A stretch of DNA of 64,000 nucleotides from Parelaphostrongylus tenuis (taxonomy: Eukaryota > Nematoda > Chromadorea > Rhabditida > Metastrongylidae). The notes under the pieces are model-generated. The model worked only from the letters and a program-made list of their open reading frames with translations, made no database searches and was not told the origin of the DNA. This document shows positions 32,597 through 43,575 of the stretch, one piece after another. A program made the translations under genes and the position numbers. The DNA lies in NCBI GenBank assembly GCA_019055375.1, contig JAHQIW010000257.1, positions 225,791 to 289,790 on the forward strand, read 5' to 3'. Numbering within the stretch: position 1 is the stretch's first letter; each line of letters begins with the position of its first letter.

Positions 32597-32740
32597 GACA
32601 CAAATATACCTACCCAAGAGGAGTGGATGGCACGGTGTGGCATAAGTGCGAGATCGAACCAATGACCTCGTGTGCGATGCAGAGCATCTCCAACGATTAA
32701 GCCAAGTGCGCTCTTGCGCGCAAAGTCATCTTTTTTTCTT
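32597..32740 (-). mobile_element. SINE copy 6, 5' half (split by RTE)
   Basis: Continues the SINE from 31601: aagaggagtggatggcacgg, gcgagatcgaaccaatgac (B box region reversed) and ctccaacgattaagccaagt-gcgctc (A box region reversed). Joining this to 31430-31601 restores the order of the full-length copies. Confidence 0.8.
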
Positions 32741-34075
32741 GTTAGCAGAACTTGCTATGAAGGTCTCATTATTTATATACAGTACTAAATTTTCCAGTTT
32801 TCAAGCTGTTGATTGATCACTAATAGTCTAATGAGAAAGCTCTGCTGAGTGAAGAAGGAAGAATAATACGAACACATTTCTTACGATGCGATTTGCATTT
32901 CACTCAGTTCCTAAGGAATAGTGGACTTTTTCAAGAATGGACAGTTTTCCCACTAATACGTTTTTGTGTGTCCCTCCATTGATATTCTATCTAGTCTAAT
33001 CTAGAGTATCACTATATTACATCAAAAATTCCACTTCGAAGTTCAAAAATGGACTATGATTGCAAAACGCTTGATTTTATCGGTTAGGAAAACGTAGTTT
33101 GAAGGTCGGACCACAAACCAAGCATGTTTTCAGAATTGGCATTTTTCAAACTATCGCATAAGTATGAAAACATAGACTAAAAAAGAAGCAAATGTTGAAT
33201 AACGATTGTGAATGTGTTCGTTTTCGAGAATATGTGGTTTTCTTGTTAAAAAAATAGTTCATTTCTTGACACATGCTCGTTTTTTTCAATTGAAAAGTGC
33301 GTGAAAGCCTTCACAAGAATCTCTTTATTGACATTTCATCATCGTATAGTGATGAATCTCTTGGAACCCTAATTTACCAACTAATCTCTCCCGCATTTCC
33401 ACTTCTGATGCGTGCGCCGTAGAAAACTCTGGTGCGCGAAATGCCCTATTGGGTCTATAGACCCATATAGTTCCCAACCGGTTAAATCACAGAAAATTTT
33501 ACGGTCTATTTCACATTCAAAATGACCTCTTTATTGCACTGTTGTAGTGAAAAAATTTTGCTTCACACTCAAGCATTCTTTGCTGGAGAGAGCTTTTTTC
33601 TCAGACTTTTAGTAATCTTTCAATAGCTCAATCCTCGACAATTTCAATGGTATACCTTGTTGCTGAAAAGAAATTCTCACTGGGATATAGCAGTGCAAAA
33701 AAAAATTGTGTTCCACAAAACCCTTATCTTGCAAAATGCATGGTTGTTTTTATGCCGATGTTGCGAAACCAATCCACATGTCGGAGTGAAGAGTGCGCTC
33801 CCAGTGCAACTCAATTTTCATTGGCTGCTACAATTGAGCACATCATTAAATTCGTCGAGATTTGAACTATCTAATGAATACCGAAAATAGCCTTGTCCGG
33901 TGAAAGATGCGGTGAGTATGAAACGAAATATAAGTAAGTTCTAGTATTATAATGCAATATAAAAGGCCTTTTGAGAAATATAATCCACTAGTAAATATCT
34001 CGTGATTTAAGCTAACAAATGATTCTAAACTCTGTAAAATTAGAAAATACGTCTTTCCAATGTGTCGAAATTAGT
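32741..34075. repeat. Degenerate satellite-like repeat block 2
   Basis: Diverged units related to block 1 at 30.3-31.1 kb: caagctgttgattgatcact-aatagtctaatgagaaagct at about 32808, an inverted relative at about 33595-33630, and forward ones near 33860 and 34008. Open frames at 33647-33890 lie within the block. Confidence 0.45.
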
Positions 34076-34079
34076 GTGA

Positions 34080-34094
34080 CGGGGGGGGGGGGGG
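34080..34094. repeat. Poly(G) run
   Basis: Uninterrupted run of 14 or so G just before the 5' end of the RTE element. Length in the assembly may be unreliable. Confidence 0.85.
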
Positions 34095-34139
34095 TGGAGG
34101 GCTAAGATAACGGAAAAGTACTAAGAATTCTCTTAGCTC

Positions 34140-37100
34140 CCACTTTTGCTTTGGCATCTTCCAATGGACCGCGCATCTCCCTTTGAGGTATGCCCGCGCG
34201 GTTAGTCGCGAGGGCACGTGGCGCGTCCCCCAGGTGTTGGATAGAGGAATATACAAGAAGCAAAAAGCGACCGTATGCTTCCCACAGACGCAAATGGACT
34301 CAGGGGACGAGCTCCCTGCTTCTGCAGCGCCGATTTGCCAAAACTCTATTTCTACGAGTCAAATCGGCCGAAATAGGTGGGGGAAGGTTAGGAGTCGCCT
34401 CTAACAAATAAGCTCCTTCCGCTCCTCCGAAAGAGACTAGCAAGCTACTCGTGAGTACCAGCCCCACAATCAGAGTTTAGCGAGCTGTACGTTGGGTACA
34501 ACAAACGCTTGAAACAGCAATAATAATGGGTCTCATTCCCCTGACATCGGAAGAGACCATGGTACGGCAGCGCCAAGTAGGACGAGTAACGGAGAGGCTG
34601 CTAAAGTCTCAGGGCCGAATTAGGCTGCCAAAATGAAACCGACTAAAATGACGATCTACACCTATGATACATGAACACTCGCTCACAAACCCTCTGTAAA
34701 AGATCTGTTGATTTAAGCAAGAAGCACATGTTACGACGCCTTGGCCTGGCTTAGACGACAAGACGCCATCCTTTTCACGTTGTTTATGACATCGGAGAAG
34801 AACTGTTACTTGGAACATGCTGTCGCAAAGGTGTCGGCGGCGTTGGTGTCTTTGTCGAATCCAATTTACCTTGAACATCGTTCATTTGAACAACTGACAA
34901 CCCGTATCGGACGATTACGGTTGAAACGATGTGGTTCAATGAGGCTTTGACCATCTTCGTTGCTTACGCACCAACATCAAGCTATGACGAACAGGAAGGC
35001 GAAGCGTTCCATGTGCTCCCGGAAATTCTTGAGAGAAGACCATACCTTCTTCAGGGTCATTGTTGGAAATTTTAACACGAACACTGGATTTAGAAGAACG
35101 TTTAAAAACGTCACATTGGGACCCATGGACTAGAATGGAAGTGAACACGGTGAAGGATTGTTGAATTTATCAATGACTACCCGAACCATGGTAACTCACA
35201 ATTCCAAAGGCCTCACTCTCAACGATGGACGTGGAAGTCTCCCAATGGAGAGTACCATAACCAAATAGACCATAAATCGAACCAAGTTAATCGAAGGTCT
35301 TACCTGACCGATGTCGTTGTTGTTCCTAAGTTCTACACGGGATCAGATCATGGCCTCCTTCGCGCGACGTTCCATTATCTGCGGAAAAGAGAGAAAGCCG
35401 TTAAATTCAAACAGTGAAATCTCAGAACTACCATAAACTCGGATGTATTCAAACCATTAGTCTGCTTTTGGGATGATACCGTTGTCGACAACATCGACGA
35501 AGAATACGATCCGCTCGTTGAATATCTTTACGTTAGCGCTATGAAAGCCGAGTGCCCTAAGGTCACGAAGAGCCGTTTGTCTCCGCGGACACTCAAGCTG
35601 ATACGTCAACGTGGAATCGCACGAGCTACAGGCAACCGAAACCTTACGCCCGAACTTGCGAAACGCTGCAGAGAAGCGATAAAAGAAGACCTCAAAGAGA
35701 GACGAGCAGCAGTCATGATAGAAGCTGCAGAAGCTGCAGAAGCTGTCAAGAGCATTCGCAATGCCCAGCGAGGCTTCGCCATTATAAAGACCAAGATGAC
35801 TGCACTCCGATGCCCTAACGGGACACTTACGGCTTTCAGTAGGGCAATGGAGAAAATCATCCACCAGGACTACTCGGATCTCTTCGATAGCCATTTCTTC
35901 TTACCGTCATATAAATAGAAAGAGGATGAATATGTCGTTCCACGGGTCCTCCCTTCCGGAATTCGGCATGCATATCGTCGGTGAAAAGCAGAACTGCATC
36001 CGGTCCATACAAGAATAGACCCAAATACCTGAAGAACCTACCGCCAGTTCTGATCAACACCCTGGCTCGGCTCTTTACTCGCTACCTGTCACAATGCAAG
36101 GTTCCATTCAATGGAAAACCAGCAAGACCGTCGTTGTTGTTCAAAAAGGGAGACCTTTCCGACATAGGCAAATATCGCCTAAGCTGCTTGCGGTCCGTTG
36201 TCTATAAACTCTTTACTCGAGTCATCCTGAACAGGATTGACGGAACACTGGACGAGGACAGCCATGCGAACAAGCAGGCTTTTGAAAAGGATTCAGTACC
36301 ATAGACCATATCCACACGATTACATGAGCCATTAAGTTTTCACGAGAGTAACGACTACCGGTCTGTTTTGATTCAGTGGAAACAGAAGCGGTTATAGAGG
36401 CTCTGGATAACCAGCGCGTCCCTACTTGGTACATAATGATACTTCGTAAGCTTTATGAAGATTTCCCGACCGAAAGTATCTCAACTCTACAACAATAGCA
36501 CCGTCGACGTAAGAAAAAGATTTGACAAGGTGATACAACTTCGCCAAAAGTAGCCAATGCCGCCCTCCAAAACGTCTCCACTCGGTGCATAACGATCATG
36601 CGAACATTAGAATGGGACGATAAGGGATTGAAAAAATGACTGTCGACAATTAAACCATATTTGCTTTACTGATGATATCGTCCTCATAGCACTAAGCATC
36701 AGCCAAGCAGAACGATTATTGACCCATTTCGACAGCGCCTATGGAAATACTGGTCTTCAACCAATCAAACGAAAACGATGTTCATGAGGAAACGGATAAT
36801 TCTGAATGCCCCATTCACACTCAACGGAACGAAAATCTCCGCATGCTTCAGTGACGTCTATCTAGGTCGTGAAATAAACATGACGAACGACCTAGCTCCA
36901 GAGTTGAGTAAGAGGAACAAGCGGCTTGGGGAAACGTTTAAGAGCATCGAAGATGTAGTGAAGAGGACAAAGAGCATCCGACTCTTGCCCATCTTTTCGA
37001 CTTTGCGATTATCGCTGCCCTAACGTATGCAGCAGAAATCTGGTCGCCACGTAAGAAGGAGTCAACGATCGAAGATCAGAGACACCGTTCTACACGCCAG

Positions 37101-37395
37101 GATATCGAAAATTTAATGGACCGGACACGTGATGCGCTTCAAGGACAACCGATGGACGAGAGCCGTTACCGACTGGATTTCTCGGGATATCAAGCGCTCT
37201 ACAGGAACACCATCGACCCGTTGGTCCGATTTCTTCACGAAAGGCATAGAAGAGATATATGATGCTCAGCGAATGCTCTAGAGCGAGGAGGACCCACTGG
37301 GCTACTTTTGCACACGATATGGAAAAATGGAAGTGTTGCTGGTATCAGCTCGAGTCACGCGATGAGTAAACAGGGCGGAAGGTGATACAGGTGAT
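34140..37395 (+). mobile_element. RTE-type non-LTR retrotransposon, nearly full length but dead
   Basis: In order: a 5' leader (about 34140-34620); an apurinic-type endonuclease with SFEQLTTRIGRLRLKRCGS (34885-34945), VIVGNFNTNTG where the usual GDFN Asp is Asn (about 35055), and TGSDHGLLRA (about 35340); a linker frame at 35541-35918 (TLKLIRQRGIARATGNRN ... ERRAAVMIEAAEAAEAVKSI ... MEKIIHQDYSDLFDSH); then reverse transcriptase with LPPVLINTLARLFTRYLSQC (36035-36095), FKKGDLSDIGKYRLSCL, a catalytic FTDDIVLI (about 36665, family FADDIVLI), APFTLNGTKIS (36805), and the C-terminal WTRAVTDWISRDIKRS-like block near 37150. Frameshifts separate the blocks. It ends ggtgatacaggtgat. Confidence 0.9.
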
Positions 37396-38345
37396 CTTTA
37401 ACCGAACTTCATTATATCCTCCTTTCATGGAAATACTGTTACTAGATCTTTCTTCTCTATACCAGTTGTTCTGCCTGAAAAAGCTGGAACAGCGACGACA
37501 AGTGATCGTAAAGATTGACCAGTACAGTCCGTGATTCCACTACTAGCCGCTTTTGACACGGCCGTCACATTCATGTCTTAGCACTTCCAGCGTTCGATTT
37601 TTTCCTTATTATTGCCAACCACGACAGCGTACGAGTTTGTTTCGACTTTGGCTCAAGCTTGAGACCTTTGCCATGACATATGTGTGATTGATTGTTGGTC
37701 GAGTCCTCCGTCTCTTAAATCTTGTGATGGCCGTTAGTATGTGTTACTAGACCATCTCTCTGACAATTTCCAAGTTTATCAAACGAGATTTCAAAGACGT
37801 CTGGTGACAGTTATCAAAATCGGCTACTGCTAAACCTCGCATCGATTGAGTATTTTCGTAAATTTCTTATTTAACGAACACACTGTTTTCAAATGACGAT
37901 TTATTGAAGCACAGTACCGACTTTGCAATACAGTAAAACAGCTGGCTAACGTTTTGTCAGTCTTGCCTTTTTAGAGCTGTTTCTTCAGAGTCATTTATAG
38001 TGACAATTTTCCAATTCATAGACTTGTTAGCAGAACGAAGTAAAAACAGGGTTTTATGCGTACCGAACAGATCTGCTATCAGAACCTGAGCACACTAGTG
38101 GTACCTTAGATCACAATTTATAGTGAACACAAAGGCGTATATCGTGATAGTACAAGAATCTGTGTGTGCTATCTCTAGTACACTTGAAATATGTGACGTT
38201 AATGGTTCAAAATCACATCCTCATATAACCCATCTGGATTTCATGAGGTGAAATTCGAAAATATCATAGCGCGTTGTAACTATTTTATGCGCCCTTCAGA
38301 TCACCTGTGAATTCCTTGCGCTTATATTTGAAGTTCAAAACCTAC
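37396..38345. other. Non-coding stretch with a hammerhead-like remnant
   Basis: No gene. Positions 37942-37990 (minus) read CUCUGAAGA ... AAAACGUUAGCC, a decayed form of the motif at both ends of the foldback element at 59.5-60.7 kb. Exons 4-5 of the SCVP-like gene B would be expected here and are absent. Confidence 0.4.
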
Positions 38346-39109
38346 TCATTCCTGGTTGAAAACATTCACAGTCTTGCATTCCAGAGGAGCGTAACTAATC
38401 CGAACAGTGAGCTGACTCAAATCGTTGAGATCATCACATCGGGGAGACCGGCACTACGACCTTGCTGCTCGAGCACATCAACCACCTAAGGATAAAAATT
38501 TTTCAACTGATAAGGATCCATAGTAGGCATTTTCAATCGAATATGTCGACCGTGTTGTCAACATACTTTCTGCACTCCTCCTGAAATCGCAGAAAAATCT
38601 AAAATCTGATGATGTAACTTACTGTTTTCATTATAAGACGCATTACAAATGAGCTAGCGGCTCCTGGAGTAGTTGCAATACCAGGGAACTGAGAAGGCGC
38701 GGTGGTTGAACTAGTTGAAACCATTGCCAGTGGCAGTCTGAATCCGCTCACAGTGAAGCTTGTAGTCCTTGCTGCAAATATTCCATGGGTTTTTGTGAAA
38801 AATTGAGAAACAAATTATTTTGTTAGGTGTACAATACCAGAATGCTTGTTTGTTCTCTTCTTCTGCTACTGAAAACCCAACTTTTCATTTTTACGCAGCT
38901 TGAGCTGCGTCAGCTTATGGGTAACGATGAAGTTTAGGATATTTTGCGTCTAACTAAGGTTAGATAGTTTATTTTCTAAAGCTGTGAAGTTCTGTACTAA
39001 CATAAGATTTTTTTTATCCTTTACCTTGACCTTGTGGCATCACTCCACATCCGAACACTGCCACGTTTGTGGCCAGCACTGATATCAGAAGGGTTGGAAG
39101 TCTCGTCAT
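38346..39109 (-). pseudogene. SCVP-like secreted protein, exons 1-3 (copy B), frameshift in exon 3
   Basis: Exon 1 (39109-39025) encodes MTRLPTLLISVLATNVAVFG, a clear signal peptide, then CGVMPQGQ. Exon 2 (38771-38623): TTSFTVSGFRLPLAMVST, then FPGIATTPGAASSFVMRLIM. Exon 3 (38485-38346): VVDVLEQQGRSAGLPDVMIS, then a stop (TGA) caused by loss of one T in a T run compared with copy D; past it the frame resumes as SQLTV...YAPLECKTV. Introns are GT...AG. The family is the secreted nematode SCVP type (inference from motifs). Exons 4-5 are not nearby; the next ones in the same orientation are copy A, 9 kb away. Confidence 0.8.
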
Positions 39110-40149
39110 ATTTGTGGAAGTATTATTCGTAGGTCCTAAATGGCATAGCAATTATTGTAGACGAATGTAACAGATTCGCTCAATTTCAGTTCTGATTGTG
39201 GACAAAGCAATAACTGATCGGCACACAACACATGAAGTTAGCGACGTAATTGTTTTCGACACTCATTGACCTTGTGGCATTACTCTAGAGGAAATTGGAA
39301 GACCTTTGAAATCTAGAGGACCATAGGTCGCTGATTTGCTTCTTTTAGCTTCAGAATTCTTTAAATCGTCTTCTGTGATAATTTGCACCCCGAAGTGGAT
39401 GAAAATAGATCAGTGTGAGAAAAAAGTATATATCAATTGTTGAATGTGAACGATAACAAAGAATAAGCTGCCTAACAAATACTTCATCAAATGCGCCACT
39501 GTGTCAGGTGCCATGGCTTTTATTGTTCTCCCACTATATCATTTGTGTCGTTGCGGCGTAAAATCCTAACTTTTCCGAAAATGAATAAATTAGCAATCGA
39601 TTGAACGCCACTTTCACGAATGCCCATAAGAAGAATTTCTGGTACGAAAGGTACAGTTTTCTAGGAAACGATCATCGCCTTCGTTAGAGCCTATCCTTTT
39701 AGTAGCTTCCCTTCTCTTCAGAATTGATCATTACATAAATAACTACATTGAAATAGTAAATGTAGTGATGAGGCAAAAGCATAAATCTAATTGTGTGAAC
39801 CTTCCAATACATCGAGATGGAAGAACAAAGCGTGCGTATATTAAACAAGCAACTAGTGAAATTGAGCAAAGCAGTCTTTAGTCATCCTTTTGAACGTCCC
39901 AAACTCCTTACAACGACGGCTTTCATGCGGAGTAGTCAATTTTTCGCAATATTTCACCACTGCGCTTACAAAACAAATATGCCGTTGTATACTTCAAAGA
40001 GTCTCATTCTCGTTGTCTTTTGTGAGTGATTAACTCAATTCGTTTGGTATATCAATTTTTAAGCTAGTATAAAATTTCCTTTGCTCAAAGCAATTCTTTG
40101 GAGCTAATATTGCTCATTCTGACTAAAAAAGCAAGCTCGATACATTATA
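39110..40149. other. No recognisable gene
   Basis: Upstream of SCVP-like copy B. A short echo of the exon 1 region (gaccttgtggcattactcta at about 39270) suggests a second, destroyed exon 1. Otherwise only short frames. Confidence 0.4.
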
Positions 40150-40201
40150 CCCTGATAACATATTTTGGGCGCTGCATGAGGTCTGTTACGGCACTTATAC
40201 A

Positions 40202-40244
40202 GCACAAGACTCGTGATTCGGCCTTCAAACCTCGTCAGTTGCAC
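40202..40244 (-). ncRNA. Hammerhead motif, one core change (H5)
   Basis: Minus strand: helix I GUGCAA/UUGUGC (six pairs with two G-U), core CUGACGA intact, helix II GG(U)...(G)CC, GAAUC in place of GAAAC, triplet GUC. The A-to-U change at 15.1 (pairing partner of U16.1) probably reduces activity. Confidence 0.65.
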
Positions 40245-40506
40245 TGTGCCTTTTCGTTTAGTTGGTTTCTCGGGAACGGAAGGCTCAGAACACATTGTCA
40301 GATTGCTCATGAGCGAGGTCTCAAAATAGTCTATTGCATTGATTGTTACATATGCCCAAGTAACAGCCACACGCATGCATTCGACAGTCAAACACTCTAG
40401 AAGAACATCACAGTGATTGTTTCACCATTGATCGGGTGTAAAAGTTTGTCGTCAGTTCCTCTTTATAAGACTAGATCCCGGGAGATTGACTGAATGAAAT
40501 GGCACC

Positions 40507-40549
40507 GTGCAAGTGACGAGGCTGTAATGCCGAAACACGTGTCTTACAC
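40507..40549 (+). ncRNA. Hammerhead motif, one core change (H6)
   Basis: Helix I GUGCAA/UUACAC (5 of 6), GUGACGA in place of CUGACGA (C3 lost), helix II GGC-UGUAAU-GCC, GAAAC, ACACGUGU, triplet GUC. Mirrors H5 on the opposite strand. Confidence 0.65.
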
Positions 40550-40814
40550 TGTATAGGTGCCATAAACAGGCTCTCAAAACATGTTATCAGATAGCAATGC
40601 TGTGCCAAACCTAGTGGTAAAATAGCTTAACAACTAATCTTCATTACAAATGAGATAAATGCCGATATAAGAAGATGTCCGAGATACTGCGGCTTGAAAA
40701 ACTCTGTGAGACCTATGTACATCATTGGGTATATCTATAACGCTATAACCCCGCTAAAAGCGGTTAAATAAAAAGGAATTTACGGTTCTTCCGATTGTTT
40801 CCTTACGACCACAC

Positions 40815-41030
40815 TCAAATTTAATCAATCAATGAATCTGATTGTTATGATTTAATCCAGCATGTCATGTGGTTTGTTATAGGCACATGTTCAGTCCGAT
40901 GGATTGTTTAGGCGTTGCCAGCGTCGTTAGTCGGGCAGGCTCTTCGTCTTTAGTTAATTCTCTCAGTTGTGTTCTTATCCCCTACACGTGTATCGGGCTG
41001 CACAATTGCCCATATCAGACCAAATGAATG
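40815..41030. repeat. Hammerhead palindrome P1-like, internally deleted
   Basis: Left arm gcatgtcatgtggtttgtta-taggcac, then a decayed minus-strand hammerhead at about 40899-40936 (CUAACGA, UAAAC; helix I CCGA/UCGG kept). The right arm keeps only the helix III and helix I part (tacacgtgtatcgggctg, about 40983-41000); its core is deleted. Confidence 0.6.
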
Positions 41031-41146
41031 TTGCTTCGAATAATGATTTTAGGTGCCTCTTCATTCGACCGCTTTCTTATAGACCCGCTCAAAACGATAA
41101 TAGTCTTATAATCACATAACATCTTTGAGCCGTTTGTCAGGTCTAA

Positions 41147-41194
41147 GTGCTAGACAGGAGCCTGTTTCAGTCCTCAAGGGCTCTTCGCTAGCAC
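41147..41194 (-). ncRNA. Hammerhead motif, core start changed (H7)
   Basis: Minus strand: helix I GUGCUA/UAGCAC (six perfect pairs), GCGAAGA instead of CUGAAGA, helix II GCCCUUGAGGAC, one extra U, GAAA, helix III ACAGG-CU-CCUGU (five pairs), triplet GUC. Likely inactive, but helix III differs from H8 by a compensatory A-U to G-C change. Confidence 0.75.
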
Positions 41195-41522
41195 AGTCCC
41201 TCGGATCAGTCGATCCCATGAGGCTAACTCCTCTATGAAAAAATCGATCGCCGAGTAATAAATCACCGCAAGCCACGTGATAGAATCCCCTGACATTACG
41301 GAGACCAGCAGTCGAGCTTGTGTTAGTCAAAACGAAGCATACTTCTCTATTCGGCCGCTTTTCTATAGAACCCTTCGAAAACGACAATACTCTGATAATG
41401 ACTTAACATGTTTTGAGTCGTTGTCAGCTTAACGGCCACCTGACTTGCAGTGATTCATTACTCGGCGTCAATTACTTTGTAGAGGAGTATAGCCTCAAGG
41501 GATCGACTGAACAGAGCGACTA

Positions 41523-41567
41523 TGCTACTGAAGAGCCCTGAAGGACGAAACAAGCGCTTGTCTAGCA
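41523..41567 (+). ncRNA. Hammerhead ribozyme, intact core (H8)
   Basis: Helix I UGCUA/UAGCA (five perfect pairs), core CUGAAGA, helix II GCCC-UGAA-GGAC (closing G10.1-C11.1 kept, one C-A mismatch), GAAA, helix III ACAAG-CG-CUUGU (five pairs, self-complementary), cleavage triplet GUC with predicted cut after 41562. All catalytic positions present. Confidence 0.85.
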
Positions 41568-41817
41568 CCTAGATCTGACAAACAGCTCAAAGCATGGTAT
41601 ATCACCACCATGTTATATATCATATCACATCATATCATAACATGATAACACTGCGAAAAAAGGCAGTAAAAACAGTAGAAATTTCGAATAATTCTCATAA
41701 CAATGGCTGTGAGCTCAACTGAGTTTATGAAGCGGAATCGCAAACCCGACCAAACCTGTTAAAAGTTGGTGGCTGACAGCTATCATACAGATGTTGAAGA
41801 ATGAGTGGTTGCGCGAA

Positions 41818-41888
41818 TGTACCTCGGTGGTGTAGTGGGAAGCACGTGTCCCCGGTATGGATGGAACGCGGGTTCCACTCCCGTCTGA
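41818..41888 (+). tRNA. tRNA-like pseudogene (cloverleaf with GGU loop)
   Basis: CCTCGGT at the start pairs with the 3' TCTGAGG (6 of 7). Anticodon arm TGTCC/GGATG with loop CCGGTAT (anticodon position GGU, which would be Thr), T arm GCGGG/CCCGT with loop TTCCACT. Position 33 is C instead of U and the B box has a C for G. Therefore a pseudogene or SINE head. Confidence 0.55.
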
Positions 41889-42029
41889 GGCCGTATTTTT
41901 GCTCACTACTCATTTCTCTTAGGTATGTATGTAACATCATTACACTGCGAAAAAAGCAGTAAAAAACAGTAGAAATTTTGAATGCTGTATCACTATGAGG
42001 AAATTATTGAATATATTGAAATTCGAGCG

Positions 42030-42290
42030 TGGTTTTGAGAAAAAAAACTCGAAACGTGCTGTATAATATTCAAAAATACCAGCCAAGACAATCGAATGTA
42101 CAACATTGCCTATTTAGTGGTTTACTTCACTTGACAGCACGTGTGAATCGTTCGTCGTCGCTTACCCTGTGTAGGAAATTAGCGACACACCCGAGAGAAT
42201 TGGCTAAAGACAAAGAGCTGCCCAACCCTTATAACATGTTCCCATAACAGACCTTATGATGACTCAAATAATAATTATCAGATATACTAA
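42030..42290 (+). repeat. Half of a hammerhead palindrome, ribozyme deleted
   Basis: Shares the inner arm order with 20.40-20.59 and 63.43-63.62 kb (ggttttgagaaaa...ctcgaaac, ccaagacaatcgaatgtaca, gttcgtcgtcgctta, gagctgcccaac). The hammerhead that should follow gcccaac is missing; sequence resumes with the outer arm (cataacagacctta...ataattatcagat). Confidence 0.6.
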
Positions 42291-42437
42291 AAAAAGAATT
42301 CTGTTTGACCATGTAATACCCAACATCTGCCAGCGTGACTAGGTTTAATGTCAATATCGACTATCCATATCAAGCCATTGACGATTAGTTACTGATAGGC
42401 AGATGCGCTTTAGCATAGAAAGAGTGGCGGCAAAGCA

Positions 42438-42512
42438 GGCGTCGATAGTGCAAAGGATAGAGCACGCTCACCTGGATATGGTGAAATGCGCGTTCCAATC
42501 CTGCCTCACGCA
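42438..42512 (+). tRNA. tRNA-like pseudogene or SINE head
   Basis: A perfect anticodon arm TCACC/GGTGA with loop TGGATAT, a D-arm-like tagtgcaaaggatagagca, and a B-box-like cgttccaatcc. Acceptor and T stems are imperfect and position 33 is G. Not a working tRNA. Confidence 0.45.
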
Positions 42513-43379
42513 GAAAGCTTTGCACATCGTTTCACATCACTGAGTGCCATTTTGAGACACTACGTCGACACTGGGTCCGGTGTTCTTCCTTTCCAAATGC
42601 TTCGTGGTTCATTGAAATAAGGAATTTGTATTTTTCAACTGACACCTGGATTTCAGTAGAAACTAAAAATTCTTCAGGAAAATTTCCCGTCCATGTGCAT
42701 TGTCTTTTGCAACAATGTTAAAGACAGTTTCTGAAAGAAAAGTTTTCTTCTAATGAAAAAGAGATAATGAGTACCTTGAAACGCGATCAATTCTGTTTTC
42801 CTGTATCGATGATGACAAATCAATAATGCGGTACGTGCTCTGGAATTGGTTGTGCAATAACTTTTTAATGCACGCCGAATGGAGCCGAAATTACACCTTC
42901 GTATTCTAATTGAATTAGTAAGAGGTGAGTAATTTCACCGCACTGTCGCCTTTCACTTTCACACTGATATTATACTATCGAATTGGGAAAAAATTTTCCG
43001 GGCTTTATCGTTTTTGTTGATGATTTATCATGCGTTTTAGGTTTTTGTTTCTATTATCGCTCAAGGCAGTTTCTTGCAGTTCCTTTAATATATGACACTT
43101 ATACATTTGCTTCAAGATGAAATAGTCCTCGAGAGCAAAAACAATCGTTGATGCTACAGAGTGTCGTTTGGGTTCAAATGCTGCTGAGACTTTCGCCGGA
43201 TCAACGAGGCCTGGGGTGATGGAACAATTGGGAGGACTGAAGGTTTTCAGCAATTCAATTGAGTCAAGGATAGAAATCGAGATTTGAGGCGCAAGTAAGG
43301 AGCCGATCGCCAATAAAGAATTGATAGAAAAGCTGTTTTGAATGCAATTGAGACGTCTCCATCTCTTTATATCTACCAG
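42513..43379. other. No recognisable gene
   Basis: A 177-residue minus-strand frame at 43005-43538 is the longest open frame in the window, but its first third is antisense to the hammerhead repeat and the rest matches no family; I do not treat it as a gene. Confidence 0.4.
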
Positions 43380-43575
43380 CCGGAATCCGTCGACTGGAAA
43401 AAGTGGCGATAACACAATATCATTTGCTAACACCATATATGTCTCCCCATCTCTGCTATAAAGTAGGGTTGAGTGTGGGGCGTGAGCCACTGATGAGGGG
43501 GCGAAACCTCCGAAACGTGTATGGTTCTGGTGTAACAATCTCGGAAAGACTTTTAAACATTCTTACCGATTATAT
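43380..43575 (+). repeat. Hammerhead-bearing monomer P3, copy 1
   Basis: Order: aatccgtcgactggaaaaag, a variable part, gtgtggggcgtgagccactg, the hammerhead, tctggtgtaacaatctcg, and tttaaacattc. The same order occurs twice in tandem on the minus strand at 49.19-49.55 kb. Confidence 0.75.
43484..43527 (+). ncRNA. Hammerhead ribozyme, intact core (H9)
   Basis: Helix I GAGCCA/UGGUUC (six pairs, two G-U), core CUGAUGA, helix II GGGGG-CGAAA-CCUCC (five pairs), GAAA, minimal helix III (AC-GU-GU), triplet GUA with cut after 43521. All core positions are kept; helix III is very short. Confidence 0.8.

Larger units (their letters stand above)
40150..40600. repeat. Palindromic element P1-like with two hammerhead motifs
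   Basis: Left arm (cctgataacatattttgggcg ... gcacttataca) is inverted relative to the right arm (actgtataggtgcc ... aaacatgttatcagatagc). Each arm carries a hammerhead motif facing outward on opposite strands, as in the 20.0-20.7 kb element. Confidence 0.75.
41075..41605. repeat. Palindromic element P2 with two hammerhead motifs
   Basis: Arms at about 41095-41300 and 41400-41600 are inverted: cataacatctttgagccgtt-tgtcag pairs with ctgacaaacagctcaaag; gatcagtcgatcccatgagg pairs with cctcaagggatcgactga. One hammerhead lies in each arm, facing outward. A partial copy is at 26.76-27.06 kb. Confidence 0.85.

Noticed and set aside
34609..34878. Minus-strand 89-residue frame over the RTE
   Set aside because: It is antisense to the RTE endonuclease region, which gives a coherent plus-strand reading.
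43005..43538. 177-residue minus-strand open frame, the longest in the window
   Set aside because: Its first part is antisense to the hammerhead monomer and no splice sites or known domain support it.
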